Shown piece after piece: positions 54,847-64,000 of a stretch of 64,000 nucleotides of DNA. Both the position numbers and the translations under genes were made by a program. Numbering within the stretch: the stretch's first letter is position 1; each line of letters begins with the position of its first letter. The stretch is from Periplaneta americana (lineage: Eukaryota > Arthropoda > Insecta > Blattodea > Blattidae): contig NC_091127.1 of assembly GCF_040183065.1 (NCBI RefSeq), positions 22,861,891 through 22,925,890 on the forward strand, read 5' to 3'. The notes under the pieces were generated by a model. That model saw only the letters and a program-made list of their open reading frames with translations, had not been told where the DNA came from and did not search any database.

Positions 54847-54937
54847 TACAACTCTGCCATCGTAGAGATTTAAAGTTGGGTCCGCGGCTATCGTAAGCCA
54901 ACGACCGGTCAATGTAGTGTGTATAATATTGCTTTAA

Positions 54938-55552
54938 GGGGTTAGGTACAGCTTACAGCAGTAAAATTTTGCAAATATTCAACTTTTTTTTTCCTCCATT
55001 ACTCAATCTTGAACAATAATGAAAATTAGTAGGCCTATCTGTAAAACACTGTCCTTTTGCTATATGAAAAAATATTTTTACGATTTAGAAAAAGAATTAC
55101 TTACATTTTTTTTTTTTTTTCAAAATTGAAAATCGTGGCAGTTCACTGTGTATTGAAGAAGCGTTTCCCTCATAACTCAAAAACCATCCAACATTCTGTG
55201 ATGAAATTCTTTATCTGTATTTATGCATGTCATATCTACAATGTGATGCAAAATCACTTTTATTCCTTTGATAGACTGTCTGATGAAAAATAAATTCATT
55301 TTAAAAATGGTCAAATATCGGTATTTTCTTCTGACACAAAATTTAAATATATATATATATATATAATTTATTAAGGAATGTAGATGAAAGAGCATGATAT
55401 TGTAAAAATGAGTTTCAGAATTAAAATAAAAGAGAGAGAACATAAAAATGTTAACAAGTTCATGAGTTATGAGAGAAAAGCTTCATCACTGTACAGTGAA
55501 CTGCACCACCATTTTGAATTTTGAAGGAAAAAAATACTATTTTTTTAAATCG

Positions 55553-55611
<59 letters not shown>

Positions 55612-55729
55612 TATAGCAGAAGGACAGTGTTTTATACGTACCAATTTTCAATGTACAAGATACTGTAATGGAGGAAAAAACTGTTGAATATTTCAAAATA
55701 TTTTACTGCTGTAAGCTGTACCTAACCCC
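54938..55729. mobile_element. TTAA-flanked MITE (M1), copy 2
   Basis: TTAA at 54934-54937 and 55730-55733. Left GGGGTTAGGTACAGCTTACA, right (reversed) GGGGTTAGGTACAGCTTACA. Same long inverted arms as copy 1, longer because of an expanded (TA)n at 55556-55609. Confidence 0.9.
55556..55609. repeat. (TA)n microsatellite in the M1 right arm
   Basis: About 26 uninterrupted TA units. Mirrors a shorter AT tract at the same place in copy 1. Confidence 0.95.
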
Positions 55730-55749
55730 TTAATTCAAGTAAAAACAGT

Positions 55750-56226
55750 AAAAAGACTTAATTACTGGCTTTTAAGGAACCCAGAGGTTCATTGCCGCCC
55801 TCACATAAGCCCGCCATTGGTCCCTATCCTGAGCAAGATTAATCCATTCTCTATCATCATATCCCACCTCCCTCAAATCTATTTTAATATTATCTTCCCA
55901 TCTACGTCTCTGCCTCCCCAAAGGTCTTTTTCCCTCCGGCCTCCCAATTAACACTCTATATGCATTTCTGGATTCGCCCATACGTGCTACATGCCCTGCC
56001 CGTCTCAACCGTATGGATTTAATGTTTCTAATTATGTCAGGTGAAGAATACAATTCGTGCAGTTCTGCGTTGTGTAACTTTCTCCATTCTCCTGTAACTT
56101 CATCCCTCTTAGCCCCAAATATTTTCCTAAGCACCTTATTTTCAAACACCCTTAACCTATGTTCCTCTCTCGAAGTGAGAGTTTAAGTTTTACAACCATA
56201 AAGAATAACCGGTAATATAACTAAAA
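55750..56226 (-). pseudogene. LINE family 1, 5'-truncated copy with 10-bp TSD
   Basis: TAAAAACAGT flanks it at 55740-55749 and 56227-56236. The minus frame 55772-56149 is open for 125 codons and carries the family C-terminus: [59 protein letters not shown], and ends MNLWVP. All RT catalytic blocks are lost by truncation. It landed a few bases from the TTAA of MITE M1 copy 2. The intact end and TSD suggest a recent event. Confidence 0.9.
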
Positions 56227-57382
56227 TAAAAACAGTGTCAAAGAAAAATCCTTATCGCTTATTAACTCCGTCAAAACCCTATAAAATTTTCATTTTCTAT
56301 CATAATAATTCGAATTCGTAATTTAATAGTGTCATGTACGAAATGTAATCTGACGAACTCTTCTAAATAAAGAGATAACTTATATAACAATGCGACGGAA
56401 TACGTTTTCAGAAAACCAGTCCTCTTGTCTTAGAATATATCGATAACTGAATTGCAGCCCATTTGGCAAGAATTCGACACTTATCAAACTGAGTTATGGC
56501 GTAAGATGCAGGAGATATGATACTGGAAATTTCTGTGCAGAGTAGAAAAGTGAAGTACCCTCAAAACGCGACACACCTACAGCACAAGTGTGTACGGTAC
56601 GGCTGCTCTGTCCCATTTCTCCCTAGCGCTCTTCCGCCTTGTGATGTAATACTGATATTTATTCAGCACTCACGACCTCCGCCATATGCAAATCGAAATC
56701 CAACAGACAGCTTCAGCGAGGAAAGTAATGCAAAATACAGCCATAAATAATAACTCAGTATTGATTCCATCTCTCAGACCGTCTACTTTCCGGGCAAGCT
56801 TTTATGTTGCCGTATCTATACACTAGTGCGTCGGCGCTAACTTCAGGAATTCCCGCGGTTACTTGCTAGTTGCTGTCACAAACAGCCTATTCTACAGGAC
56901 GGTCAAAAATCTCCTGACTTTGAGGCGTGTTTACTTATACTGTCTTCCTCCGACGAGTTTAGCGCTGGGACCTGAGGTATTCTTGCCATCGGAGCGGGGG
57001 GGTTGCAGGTAGATTCTTTTGTTGCTACAGCCAAGCCGAGCCGAGCGGAGTGGGAAGTATTAATCGTCCAAAAATACGCAGTCTTCAGTTTGTAGTAGTG
57101 TGTGAATATTTCATATACATATTGTTTACCCAGGCCTATATGATTTTGTTATTAATATATTAAATATATTGTTGCAATTTTTGCTCAAACATCTCCCTGA
57201 TGTTAGCTAATAGCTATGTTAATATTATATGAATTACTCATATTAAATATTTCACCGTTACAAGTCATTTTAAGGAAACATGCCGTGGAAAAGTTTTTGA
57301 TTTATTCTATTGGAATTGTAGAATATGTTGGTTGGTATCGTGAAAAACAGATTCCTATAACGTGATGCGAAAATCATTTGTT
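56227..57382. other. Unassigned; locally GC-richer 56560-57060
   Basis: An octamer-like ATGCAAAT occurs near 56683. A frame LSSSDEFSAG near 56940 resembles LSSSEEFSAE on the minus strand near 58640, so these two blocks are diverged inverted copies of one repeat. No gene is supported. Confidence 0.3.
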
Positions 57383-57620
57383 AGTATGTATGTATGTATT
57401 TATTTACACTGCAAGTGGGCAAGCACCCGGTGGCAGTGGTATATACAATATTAACAATACACAATAAAATGATAACCAATACACAATAAAATTTACAATA
57501 CACAATAAAATTTACAATACACAATACAATTTTACAACACATATACAATTTTACACACAATACAATAATAATAGACAATACAATTTAACACAATAATAAT
57601 AAAACATAAAATAAAATACC
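57383..57620 (-). repeat. LINE 3' end with imperfect ACAATACACAATAAAATTT tandem repeats
   Basis: CACTGCAAGTGGGCAAGCAC follows a TATGTATTTATTTA tail at 57383-57405; on the minus strand this is a LINE 3' terminus. Units of about 18 bp built on ACAATACACAATAAAATTT follow from 57455 to 57560. The 65-codon minus frame is a shadow. Confidence 0.5.
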
Positions 57621-57689
57621 TAATTTTACAATACAACCTACATAATTATCTATAGGTCCTACATAAGTTTCAATAGTATTTCACTTTAC

Positions 57690-57800
57690 TCTCATCTCAT
57701 TCCCTGTAGTGGCACTATGAAGCATTTCACTGACACTTTAGCACACATTTCACTGACACTCTGTAACTCATTTCACTGACACTATAGAACACATTTCATC
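57690..57800. repeat. Short imperfect tandem repeat around CATTTCACTGACACT
   Basis: CATTTCACTGACACT recurs three to four times at roughly 28-30-bp spacing (57725, 57748, 57770) with a degenerate last unit. Confidence 0.6.
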
Positions 57801-58199
57801 GACGCTATAAATTATCACTGATCGGAACTGTTCATTGCACTGTAAAACCATAACTTCACTGACTCACCTCGCTTCACTGATACAACAGTTAAAATAAGTC
57901 AAATAATTACATCCTTATGCATACTTATAAACAGAACTACATATAAACTAAACATTTCTAGTCTAAGGCCCTCTTACACGCTATTTTTAAATAATTTACA
58001 ATTCAAACCAAGGAAGCAAACTCGTCAGCCTAGATAAATACATGTCACCTTAAAAAAAATTAAATGTTGATACCTTAATGTGATAACTTAAAATACAAAT
58101 TAAGTAGTTTTACTTCTCAAGTGAGTTCAGCAGTACAGTATATTTAAATTGATTACTTTACAAATTTAATTAAATTCTACTAATCACTAAATTTTATAG

Positions 58200-58309
58200 T
58201 ATGATTCTTCTTTTCATTCATATTATTGTAGTTTTATTATGATTTTTCTTTTTATGTACTTTATTGTATTTGTATTTCTGGTGGTGTGATGGCCTTAACT
58301 GCACCAGAA

Positions 58310-58356
<47 letters not shown>

Positions 58357-58410
58357 ATTAATTAATTAATTAATTAATAAGAAAATAAATAAATAAGTAA
58401 GTAAATTAAT
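58200..58410 (+). repeat. LINE 3' end with (AAAT)n tail
   Basis: GGTGTGATGGCCTTAACTGC, then ACCAGAATAAATAAATAAAT and a long AAAT tract with TTAA variants. This ending is typical of Jockey/CR1-type LINEs in insects. No coding part precedes it. 58411-59419 shows nothing further except the LSSSEEFSAE scrap noted at 56227. Confidence 0.5.
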
Positions 58411-59419
58411 TAATTAATTAAATTTTCTACAATACTTTCCTTCTCTGAACACGTACGTACGAATGGTTGTATTTCTATCTCGCCAAAAAATACGTTAGAA
58501 AACTAATAGGCATATTGCTCTCGTATATTGGGCGAATGTTTTCAGTATGATTGTACTTTCTTCCAGACTGCCGCTGTCACTGTTCCCTCCCACTCCAGTA
58601 CCGCGCTACACTATTCGGAACCGCATTCCTCTCAGCACTAAACTCCTCAGAGGATGACAGTACGGCAATTGCCAGTAGCAACAGCGCTGCGTTGCCGCGT
58701 ACGGATATTCGCTGATGCCTCTTGTAAAAATAATACGAGCGCTCGGACAAGTTCTTCGTGACAGGGTGTCTACATGTCATTGGGCTGAATGACATCATTT
58801 TTCTGAATATACAGAAACAAGAATTTCATTTCTATGCCAAGTAGTTCGAATTTTATGCGTCTTAATCGCGTCCAGCTGATTCATGATTTTTATGTAACGT
58901 TTCCGGACATGGATTCCTATATGAAAGTCGTTCATAATTGTCTTCCCTATCATCCCTAAAAGTTTGCAACATAGTTACTGAATCACTCTGTATAGACCTG
59001 TTCCATATGTCAGTATTGCATCTCTTTTCACAAATTTTCCATTTTATTGAAAATACATTTTTGACGTTCAAAATTCTCTATGCGCATGGAGTTTTTCACC
59101 AAACTCAATGAAAATATTCATACGTGTGTCCATCTTATCTGAAATCTAACGTTGAGATATTTTTGAATATTATGGAAATTGGGAGATAATAAAATTATTA
59201 TGTAAATAAAAAAATGTCTGCCTAAATTAAACTAGATATCAAGAATTTCTCAACGTTAAAATATTGCTTGCGAATTAGGATCGGTATTAAAGAAATATGC
59301 ACTTACTGTATCGGAATTTAATGCACAATTTAATGTTTATTAATCACCTAATTTTAAGAGAGTTTCATCAAATATCTCTCCACAGACGCTATGAGGTAAA
59401 TGGGAAAAAATGAAAATTT

Positions 59420-59682
59420 TGACATATCGATGGCTGAGAACCAGACTGTTCTAAGACCAACTTTTTATAAGAAAGAAATCTGTGTTCCATTGTGTTCCAG
59501 TTCTTGTCTGCATATATGAATCGAACAAAATTGTAAATATTCCTCTCCATAAGGTTGCTATGAAGCTATTCCAAATTGTTTCATGAAGCTTTGAATGTCA
59601 GGAGCCAAAAATAGCTCTCCTGAAAAAAAAAATAGTAAAATGGACTTGGAACAGTCTGGTTCTGGGCCATCGATATGTTGAT
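59420..59682. repeat. Inverted repeat (MITE-like), arms about 40 bp
   Basis: CATATCGATGGCTGAGAACC, then AGACTGTTCTAAG, on the left; the inverse (CATATCGATGGCCCAGAACC, then AGACTGTTCCAAG) on the right. The spacer is about 180 bp. TSD not found. Confidence 0.7.
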
Positions 59683-60859
59683 TGCAAAAAAAAAAAACAG
59701 CTTTCAGAAAAAAACTAACCTCAGGTCTGAAATCAGCACCCACAAATTAGTTAATAACAATTGTTGATAGAAATGCAACAAAAAATTTGTTGGCCAGTGT
59801 TATTGAGCGTAAACTATTCCATGTTTTTTATTCACGTTCTCTGTTCAATTTGTCAGCCAACAGAAAACTCTCTGAGTGTATACGCTTTACAAAGCAATAC
59901 TGAAATAGCAGTAACTTTGCAGCATTCGTTGTTGCGGTCGAATGTAAAAAATGTCGGCCGGTAACCAAATGTTCATTCACAGTTTCCATCTCTGATTAAG
60001 TTTTTAAAAATGTGGTAGAAAATTGATGAGCATGAGGAAGACTTTAAGTTAGGGAAATTACAACAATTTTGAGGAAATATTATTTCTCACCAACAGGTAC
60101 TCTAATTTGTATTATTCCTCCATTTCTTTCACTGCTTTACATTTCTTTCTTGCTCCAGCCAATCAAGGCAAAATCCACACGACGTCACATCGCAGACAAA
60201 ATCGTTGGAAGGTAATTCACTCAAATTCAATTGTCATCAATCTTTAATTTAACACAAGTCGACTTACATGGAAAAGTATTAACGATTCATCAGGAGGGTA
60301 AATAGTGCAGGCCGCTGTCCATTAGCATACTTGTGTGTAGCTTTCACACATTCTAAGAATTTAATTAGGGTGTAAGTGCGGCGTAAGGTAACCTATTCCA
60401 ACAGACTCGTTCCCAACCACCATTTGTTTGCGAAGCATCAACCCTTAGATTATAGACGCGTGTGTACCGATGTTGGTTGAGGAGGAAATACGACGAAATT
60501 TAGCATTATTTGCTGAGACACTTTTCGAAATTAGCAAGACAACTCCGTTTACGATATCTTCCTGCACAAGGGAAGAACAAAGCATCAAGCCAATGTGCAA
60601 TAATTCAGTAAAGTGCCATGAATATCGTCCGTAACAAAATCATTTTCGATCCAATGACAATTCTTAGAAATAAATTTTGGACAAGTTCTTGTAATTTGAA
60701 GCACCAAGATTTTATATAATTTATTCTTAATTAAAAGAATGTATCATAATTGAGACAGAGAAATAAAAAATTCCCTAACTCCAATGAACTAAATTTTACA
60801 GGAGAGAGAAAAAACTTATTATTTCTCTTACTAACTTTAAATATTATAAATTTACCTAT
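59683..60859. other. Unassigned stretch
   Basis: No repeat family or frame recognised. Confidence 0.3.
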
Positions 60860-60871
60860 TAATATTGTGTA

Positions 60872-61135
60872 GTCCACACCTGTGGAGTAACGGTCAGCGC
60901 GTCTGGCTGCGAAACCAGGTGGCCCGGGTTCGAATCCCGGTCGGGGCAAGTTACCTGGTTGAGGTTTTTTCCGGGGTTTTCCCTCAACCCAATATGAGCA
61001 AATGCTGGGTAACCTTCGGTGCTGGACCCTGGACTCATTTCACCGGCATTATCACCTTCATATCATTCAGACGCTAAATAACCTAGATGTTGATACAGCG
61101 TCGTAAAATAACCCAATAAAATAAATAAAAATAAG
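60872..61135 (+). mobile_element. SINE-B, full-length with 12-bp TSD
   Basis: TAATATTGTGTA at 60860-60871 and 61136-61147. Head GTCCACACCTGTGGAGTAAC, B box GGTTCGAATCC, tail GTAAAATAACCCAATAAAAT. A clean family reference copy. Confidence 0.95.
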
Positions 61136-61147
61136 TAATATTGTGTA

Positions 61148-62079
61148 AAATTACATTATTCATTAATTAAATACTTCAAAATCTAAATTTTTACATTATC
61201 TTACGCTGCAATTTGAAATAAACTCTGCTGGAGTTAGTGGTTTTCTGACGTCCACAGTGTATGAATTAAGAAAAGTGAATAAATATAAGCCATGTGAAGA
61301 AAAAAAAAAGTAAGTATATCATAATTCCCTTATGAAACATTGGAATATACGAAAAAATGGAAGTTTATTATTAAGATTAACATTGCTACATTTTTTTTTT
61401 TTTAATTTCAAATATATGCGACAGAAAATCACACATTACCATAAAGCACATCAAAATACAAAAATAAAATCACAAAAAATATTAAAATGTTAACACAGTC
61501 TCATTCATGTTACAGATTCTGTTTTTTCTCTCACTCTCATGTTCTTCCTGTGCATCTAGATTCTAGATTATTACTGTCCGCAAACAGAGTTTGGTAATTC
61601 ATCCTACTTTACTCAGAAATAAACTTCATTAAATTTTACAAGTCCTTTTGCTCTCTTCTTTCAATGGCAATGCTGAATTGTACTTTAGTTGACTGGGACA
61701 TGATGCATCTGTATTGGGTTTCTGGAAGTTAATCGACTCAATATTGTGCCTTTAATAGTCTTGCTTACATGGATTCCATAGATTTTCGTGACAGTCTGAA
61801 TACCGTATCGTATCACTTTACTCAGCTGGTTGAGCGATAGTGTTGCCACCTACCGGAAAATTAAGTTGGAATGCAAAAACTCTCTTATTCCATGGAGTAA
61901 GTGGAGTTCTGACTTCCACGAGTTTTAAAACAGCCCCCAGAATGCAAATGAATGTCGATATTAGTGTATTCTTGCCTTCCACGCATGCGGGACAAACTAA
62001 AAAGCATCATCCAGCCCATAACTCAATTTTGTCAAAAACTGGAGTTAGTGGGTTTTTTGATCTCCCTGTCTCAATTGTA
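61148..62079. other. Unassigned; recurring GGAGTTAGTGG-type motif
   Basis: A degenerate motif appears three times: CTGGAGTTAGTGGTTTTCTG (61229), GGAGTAAGTGGAGTTCTG (near 61893) and CTGGAGTTAGTGGGTTTTTT (near 62040). Probably termini or internal repeats of an unnamed family. The 83-codon frame at 61840-62091 overlaps two of them. Confidence 0.35.
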
Positions 62080-63010
62080 GGGCATCTATGAAGTGTGGAG
62101 AATTTATATCTTCTGAGCTTAATACATCCAAAGGACTGAGACAAGAATGTGGGATGTCCCCATATTTATTTAAGATCTATTTGGACACAGTTTTAGTACA
62201 TTGGAATGAATCTTGTCGAAATATGGGAATTAGAGTGGAAGATCGATTTATTCATTCATTACCCTTCACCGATGATCAGGCAAACGTTGCACAAGATCGA
62301 GATGATATTAAATTTATGATGAGAAAACTATTCGATTGTTATACCTCGCAGGCATTGTGATAAGTTATACAAAGACAGAATATCTAGTAAATGGTGGGGA
62401 TGGCAGGAATCTGAAATTCTCTAATGGCATAGTGAAGTCAGTGGATCAATTAAAATATTTGGGATCTGTTGTCCACCAATCTGGTACATGATTTAAAGAT
62501 GTGGAAAATCGTGTCATACAAGCAAGAAATGCTATGCAACAACTTAATGGTGTGCTTTGGAATAGGGATGTTAGAATGGAGACAAAGAAAATAATACTTG
62601 ATGCAATTGTAGAGAGTATCTTGAACTTATGGAGGGGAGAGCTGGACTCTGACAGAAAGACAAAGATACCGTGTTAGATATGTGGAAATGGATGGACTAA
62701 GGAGTCTATGCATATCCCGTCTCCAGAAGGTCAGAAATGATACGATTTTGGAAAAGTGGAACACACAAGAAGATGTGATCGACCGTTTGGAATGTCGAAG
62801 GCTTCTATGGTTTGGACATGTTCAGAGGATGCCCGAGGAGCGATGGCCTAAAAAAGTTTTGAATTGGTCACCCCTAGAGAGGAGAAGAAAAGGATGACCT
62901 CGACTTACATGGAGAGAAGGAGTTACTGAGGCCATGGAAGCTAGAGGGTTGGAAAATGGATCTTGGAATGACCGACAACAATGGAAAAGGGGAATAAAAG
63001 GCAACCGCTG
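62080..63010 (+). pseudogene. RTE-like LINE (family 3), RT-to-C-terminus remnant
   Basis: The plus strand reads GLRQECGMSPYLFKIYLDTV (RT block B), then HSLPFTDDQANVAQDRDDIK, where the catalytic box is FTDD in place of FADD. Later VKSVDQLKYLGSVVHQSGT (block E), MEMDGLRSLCISRLQKVRND, ECRRLLWFGHVQRMPEERWP and KKVLNWSPLERRRKG follow. Several stops and frame changes break it (after YTSQAL; after HQSGT; near 62640). The C-terminus resembles 5905-6165. No TSD was found. The block before RT motif B is missing, so it is 5'-truncated. Confidence 0.82.
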
Positions 63011-63460
63011 AATGTGGAAACGCCTCTAAAAGTAAAAGTGAAAGTAAATATTTTTAATTAAAGAAAACATGGTGATTGGAGAAAATTCTGGTCGACAGTC
63101 AAGTAGAAGTAAATCCAATAAACGTACCGAATTCCGCATATTGTTCTTTATTGAGTCTACACTATTGAGTAATAAAATAAATTACATAAATACAAGCAAA
63201 TTATTTATTCAATTTACAAATAGGTTTGTGTTATTTCTCTTTTACAGGTAGGTCTACTGAGTAATTCGCATTTCACAATGTTACGCGCCAGCGTGACTTA
63301 TATTTTGTGCAGACTAGTAGATGTTATTCAACGTTAAAAATAATGACTGGCGTTCTGTATCCATTTGTCTAAGGACTTCACCATTATACAGGGTGGAAGG
63401 GGAGCGATGCATCAAAATTTAAGAGGTGATTCTACATGTTAAATGTAACAAAACTTCTAT
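63011..63460. other. Unassigned stretch
   Basis: Nothing recognisable. A 60-codon frame at 63069-63251 is AT-rich background. Confidence 0.3.
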
Positions 63461-63462
63461 TA

Positions 63463-63676
63463 GGGGAGAGTCGGGTAGTATCGGACATCGAGTAATATCG
63501 GACAGTGAGTTACTTTCATCTACCACACGATGATAGTACCTGATTGACATGGTTACCTTTCTGTGATGTCGCATAGAGAAACGTAACCATGTCATTCAGG
63601 TACTACCATATGGTGGTAGATGAAAGAAACGCACTGTCCGATATTACCCGATGTCCGATACTACCCGACTCTCCCC
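63463..63676. mobile_element. Palindromic MITE, TA target (Tc1/mariner-like)
   Basis: Almost the whole 214 bp is one inverted repeat: left GGGGAGAGTCGGGTAGTATC and its inverse on the right. TA at 63461-63462 and 63677-63678. Inner arms GTAATATCGGACAGTG and ACCATGTCA/TGACATGGT mirror each other. Confidence 0.9.
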
Positions 63677-63712
63677 TACACTTTTCCTTCGATGAAGCAC
63701 CGTTAAGCAGCG

Positions 63713-63992
63713 GTTACCTGGTTGAGTTTTCTTTCCGGGATTTTACCTCAACCCAGTAAAGGCTGGTTCACAATAAACCGGGAATAGAAACAACGAGAAC
63801 GAGAACGGAAATATTGTTTAAATGTATTTCCGTTCTCGTTGTCGTTTCCGTTCCCGGTTTATTGTGAACCAGCCTTAAGAGCAGATGCTCGGTAACTTTC
63901 GGCCCTGAACCCTGAACTCATTTCGCTGGCATTATCATCTACAATTCATTCAAACGCTAGATAACCATAGCAGTTGATAAAGCGTCATGAAT
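63713..63992 (+). mobile_element. SINE-B fragment lacking its tRNA head, interrupted by a MITE
   Basis: GGTTACCTGGTTGAGTTTTC to ACCTCAACCCAGTA, then the MITE, then GAGCAGATGCTCGGTAACTT and the SINE tail TTGATAAAGCGTCATGAATT. The promoter part is absent to the left. Confidence 0.85.
63760..63875. mobile_element. Palindromic MITE nested in a SINE, TAA target (Harbinger-like)
   Basis: 116 bp with ends AGGCTGGTTCACAATAAACC and its inverse; the centre is near ATTGTTTAAATGT. TAA at 63757-63759 and 63876-63878; the undisturbed SINE site would read CCCAGTAAGAGCAG. A 3-bp TWA target fits PIF/Harbinger. Confidence 0.88.
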
Positions 63993-64000
63993 TAAATTTA

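Noticed and set aside
56680-56690. Octamer ATGCAAAT as a promoter element
   Set aside because: An 8-base match in 64 kb of AT-rich DNA is expected by chance, and no TATA box or transcription unit is linked to it.

Overview
This window looks like a eukaryotic, AT-rich, repeat-saturated intergenic or intronic stretch of an insect genome. Blattodea is the best guess, most likely the American cockroach Periplaneta americana. That guess rests on my memory of this repeat set (the GTCGACCTGG and CCACACCTGTGGAG tRNA-derived SINEs, and a LINE with a YADDVN box); I ran no search. I could not support a single intact host protein-coding gene. There is no operon structure, no CRISPR array and no credible functional tRNA or rRNA gene. 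Nearly every longer reading frame is either transposon coding sequence or chance translation of a repeat.

Layout. 1-5.7 kb: an open reverse-transcriptase fragment running off the left edge, two copies of a fold-back repeat (FB1), a TA-flanked inverted-repeat element, a SINE and LINE scraps. 5.7-9.2 kb: LINE tails, with a hAT-type element inserted in a LINE RNase H region. 9.2-9.7 kb: a palindrome carrying two inverted tRNA-like modules. 10.6-12.7 kb: a mosaic of inverted and tandem repeats. 13.4-16 kb: a terminal-inverted-repeat (TIR) element with a nested SINE, then a TTAA-flanked MITE. 16.7-19.1 kb: a LINE and FB1 copy C. 20-22.4 kb: a decayed Myb/SANT-like frame and a tandem array of tRNA-like monomers split by a LINE. 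23-24.3 kb: three SINEs and triplet microsatellites. 26-29.1 kb: a decayed transposase, a direct duplication, and a LINE with a nested TIR element. 29.9-36.2 kb: several hAT-type elements, one inside the arm of an older palindrome. 37.3-43.8 kb: a Jockey/CR1-like LINE, a hAT element holding transposase remains and two SINEs, the second copy of the 13.4-kb TIR element, and a decayed DDE transposase. 45.4-46.2 kb: a second palindromic tRNA-like pair plus a tandem copy. 46.3-51.1 kb: a large TIR element, a duplicated hairpin-bearing repeat and three (ATATT)n tracts. 51.5-56.2 kb: a pogo-like element, FB1 copy D, a deleted mariner with a nested SINE, the second TTAA MITE and a LINE. 57.4-64 kb: LINE tails, a SINE, an RTE-like LINE remnant and two palindromic MITEs, the last one inside a SINE.

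The value of the window is its insertion record. Target-site duplications (TSDs) are legible for many insertions: 8 bp for hAT types, TA for mariner or pogo types, TTAA, TAA, 8-15 bp for SINEs, and 10 or 17 bp for LINEs. They order many nested events. The most unusual structures are the two unrelated tRNA-like families that share one head-to-head palindrome architecture, the FB1 family in which one copy has its hairpin core flipped, and a roughly 275-bp-armed palindrome split by a hAT element.
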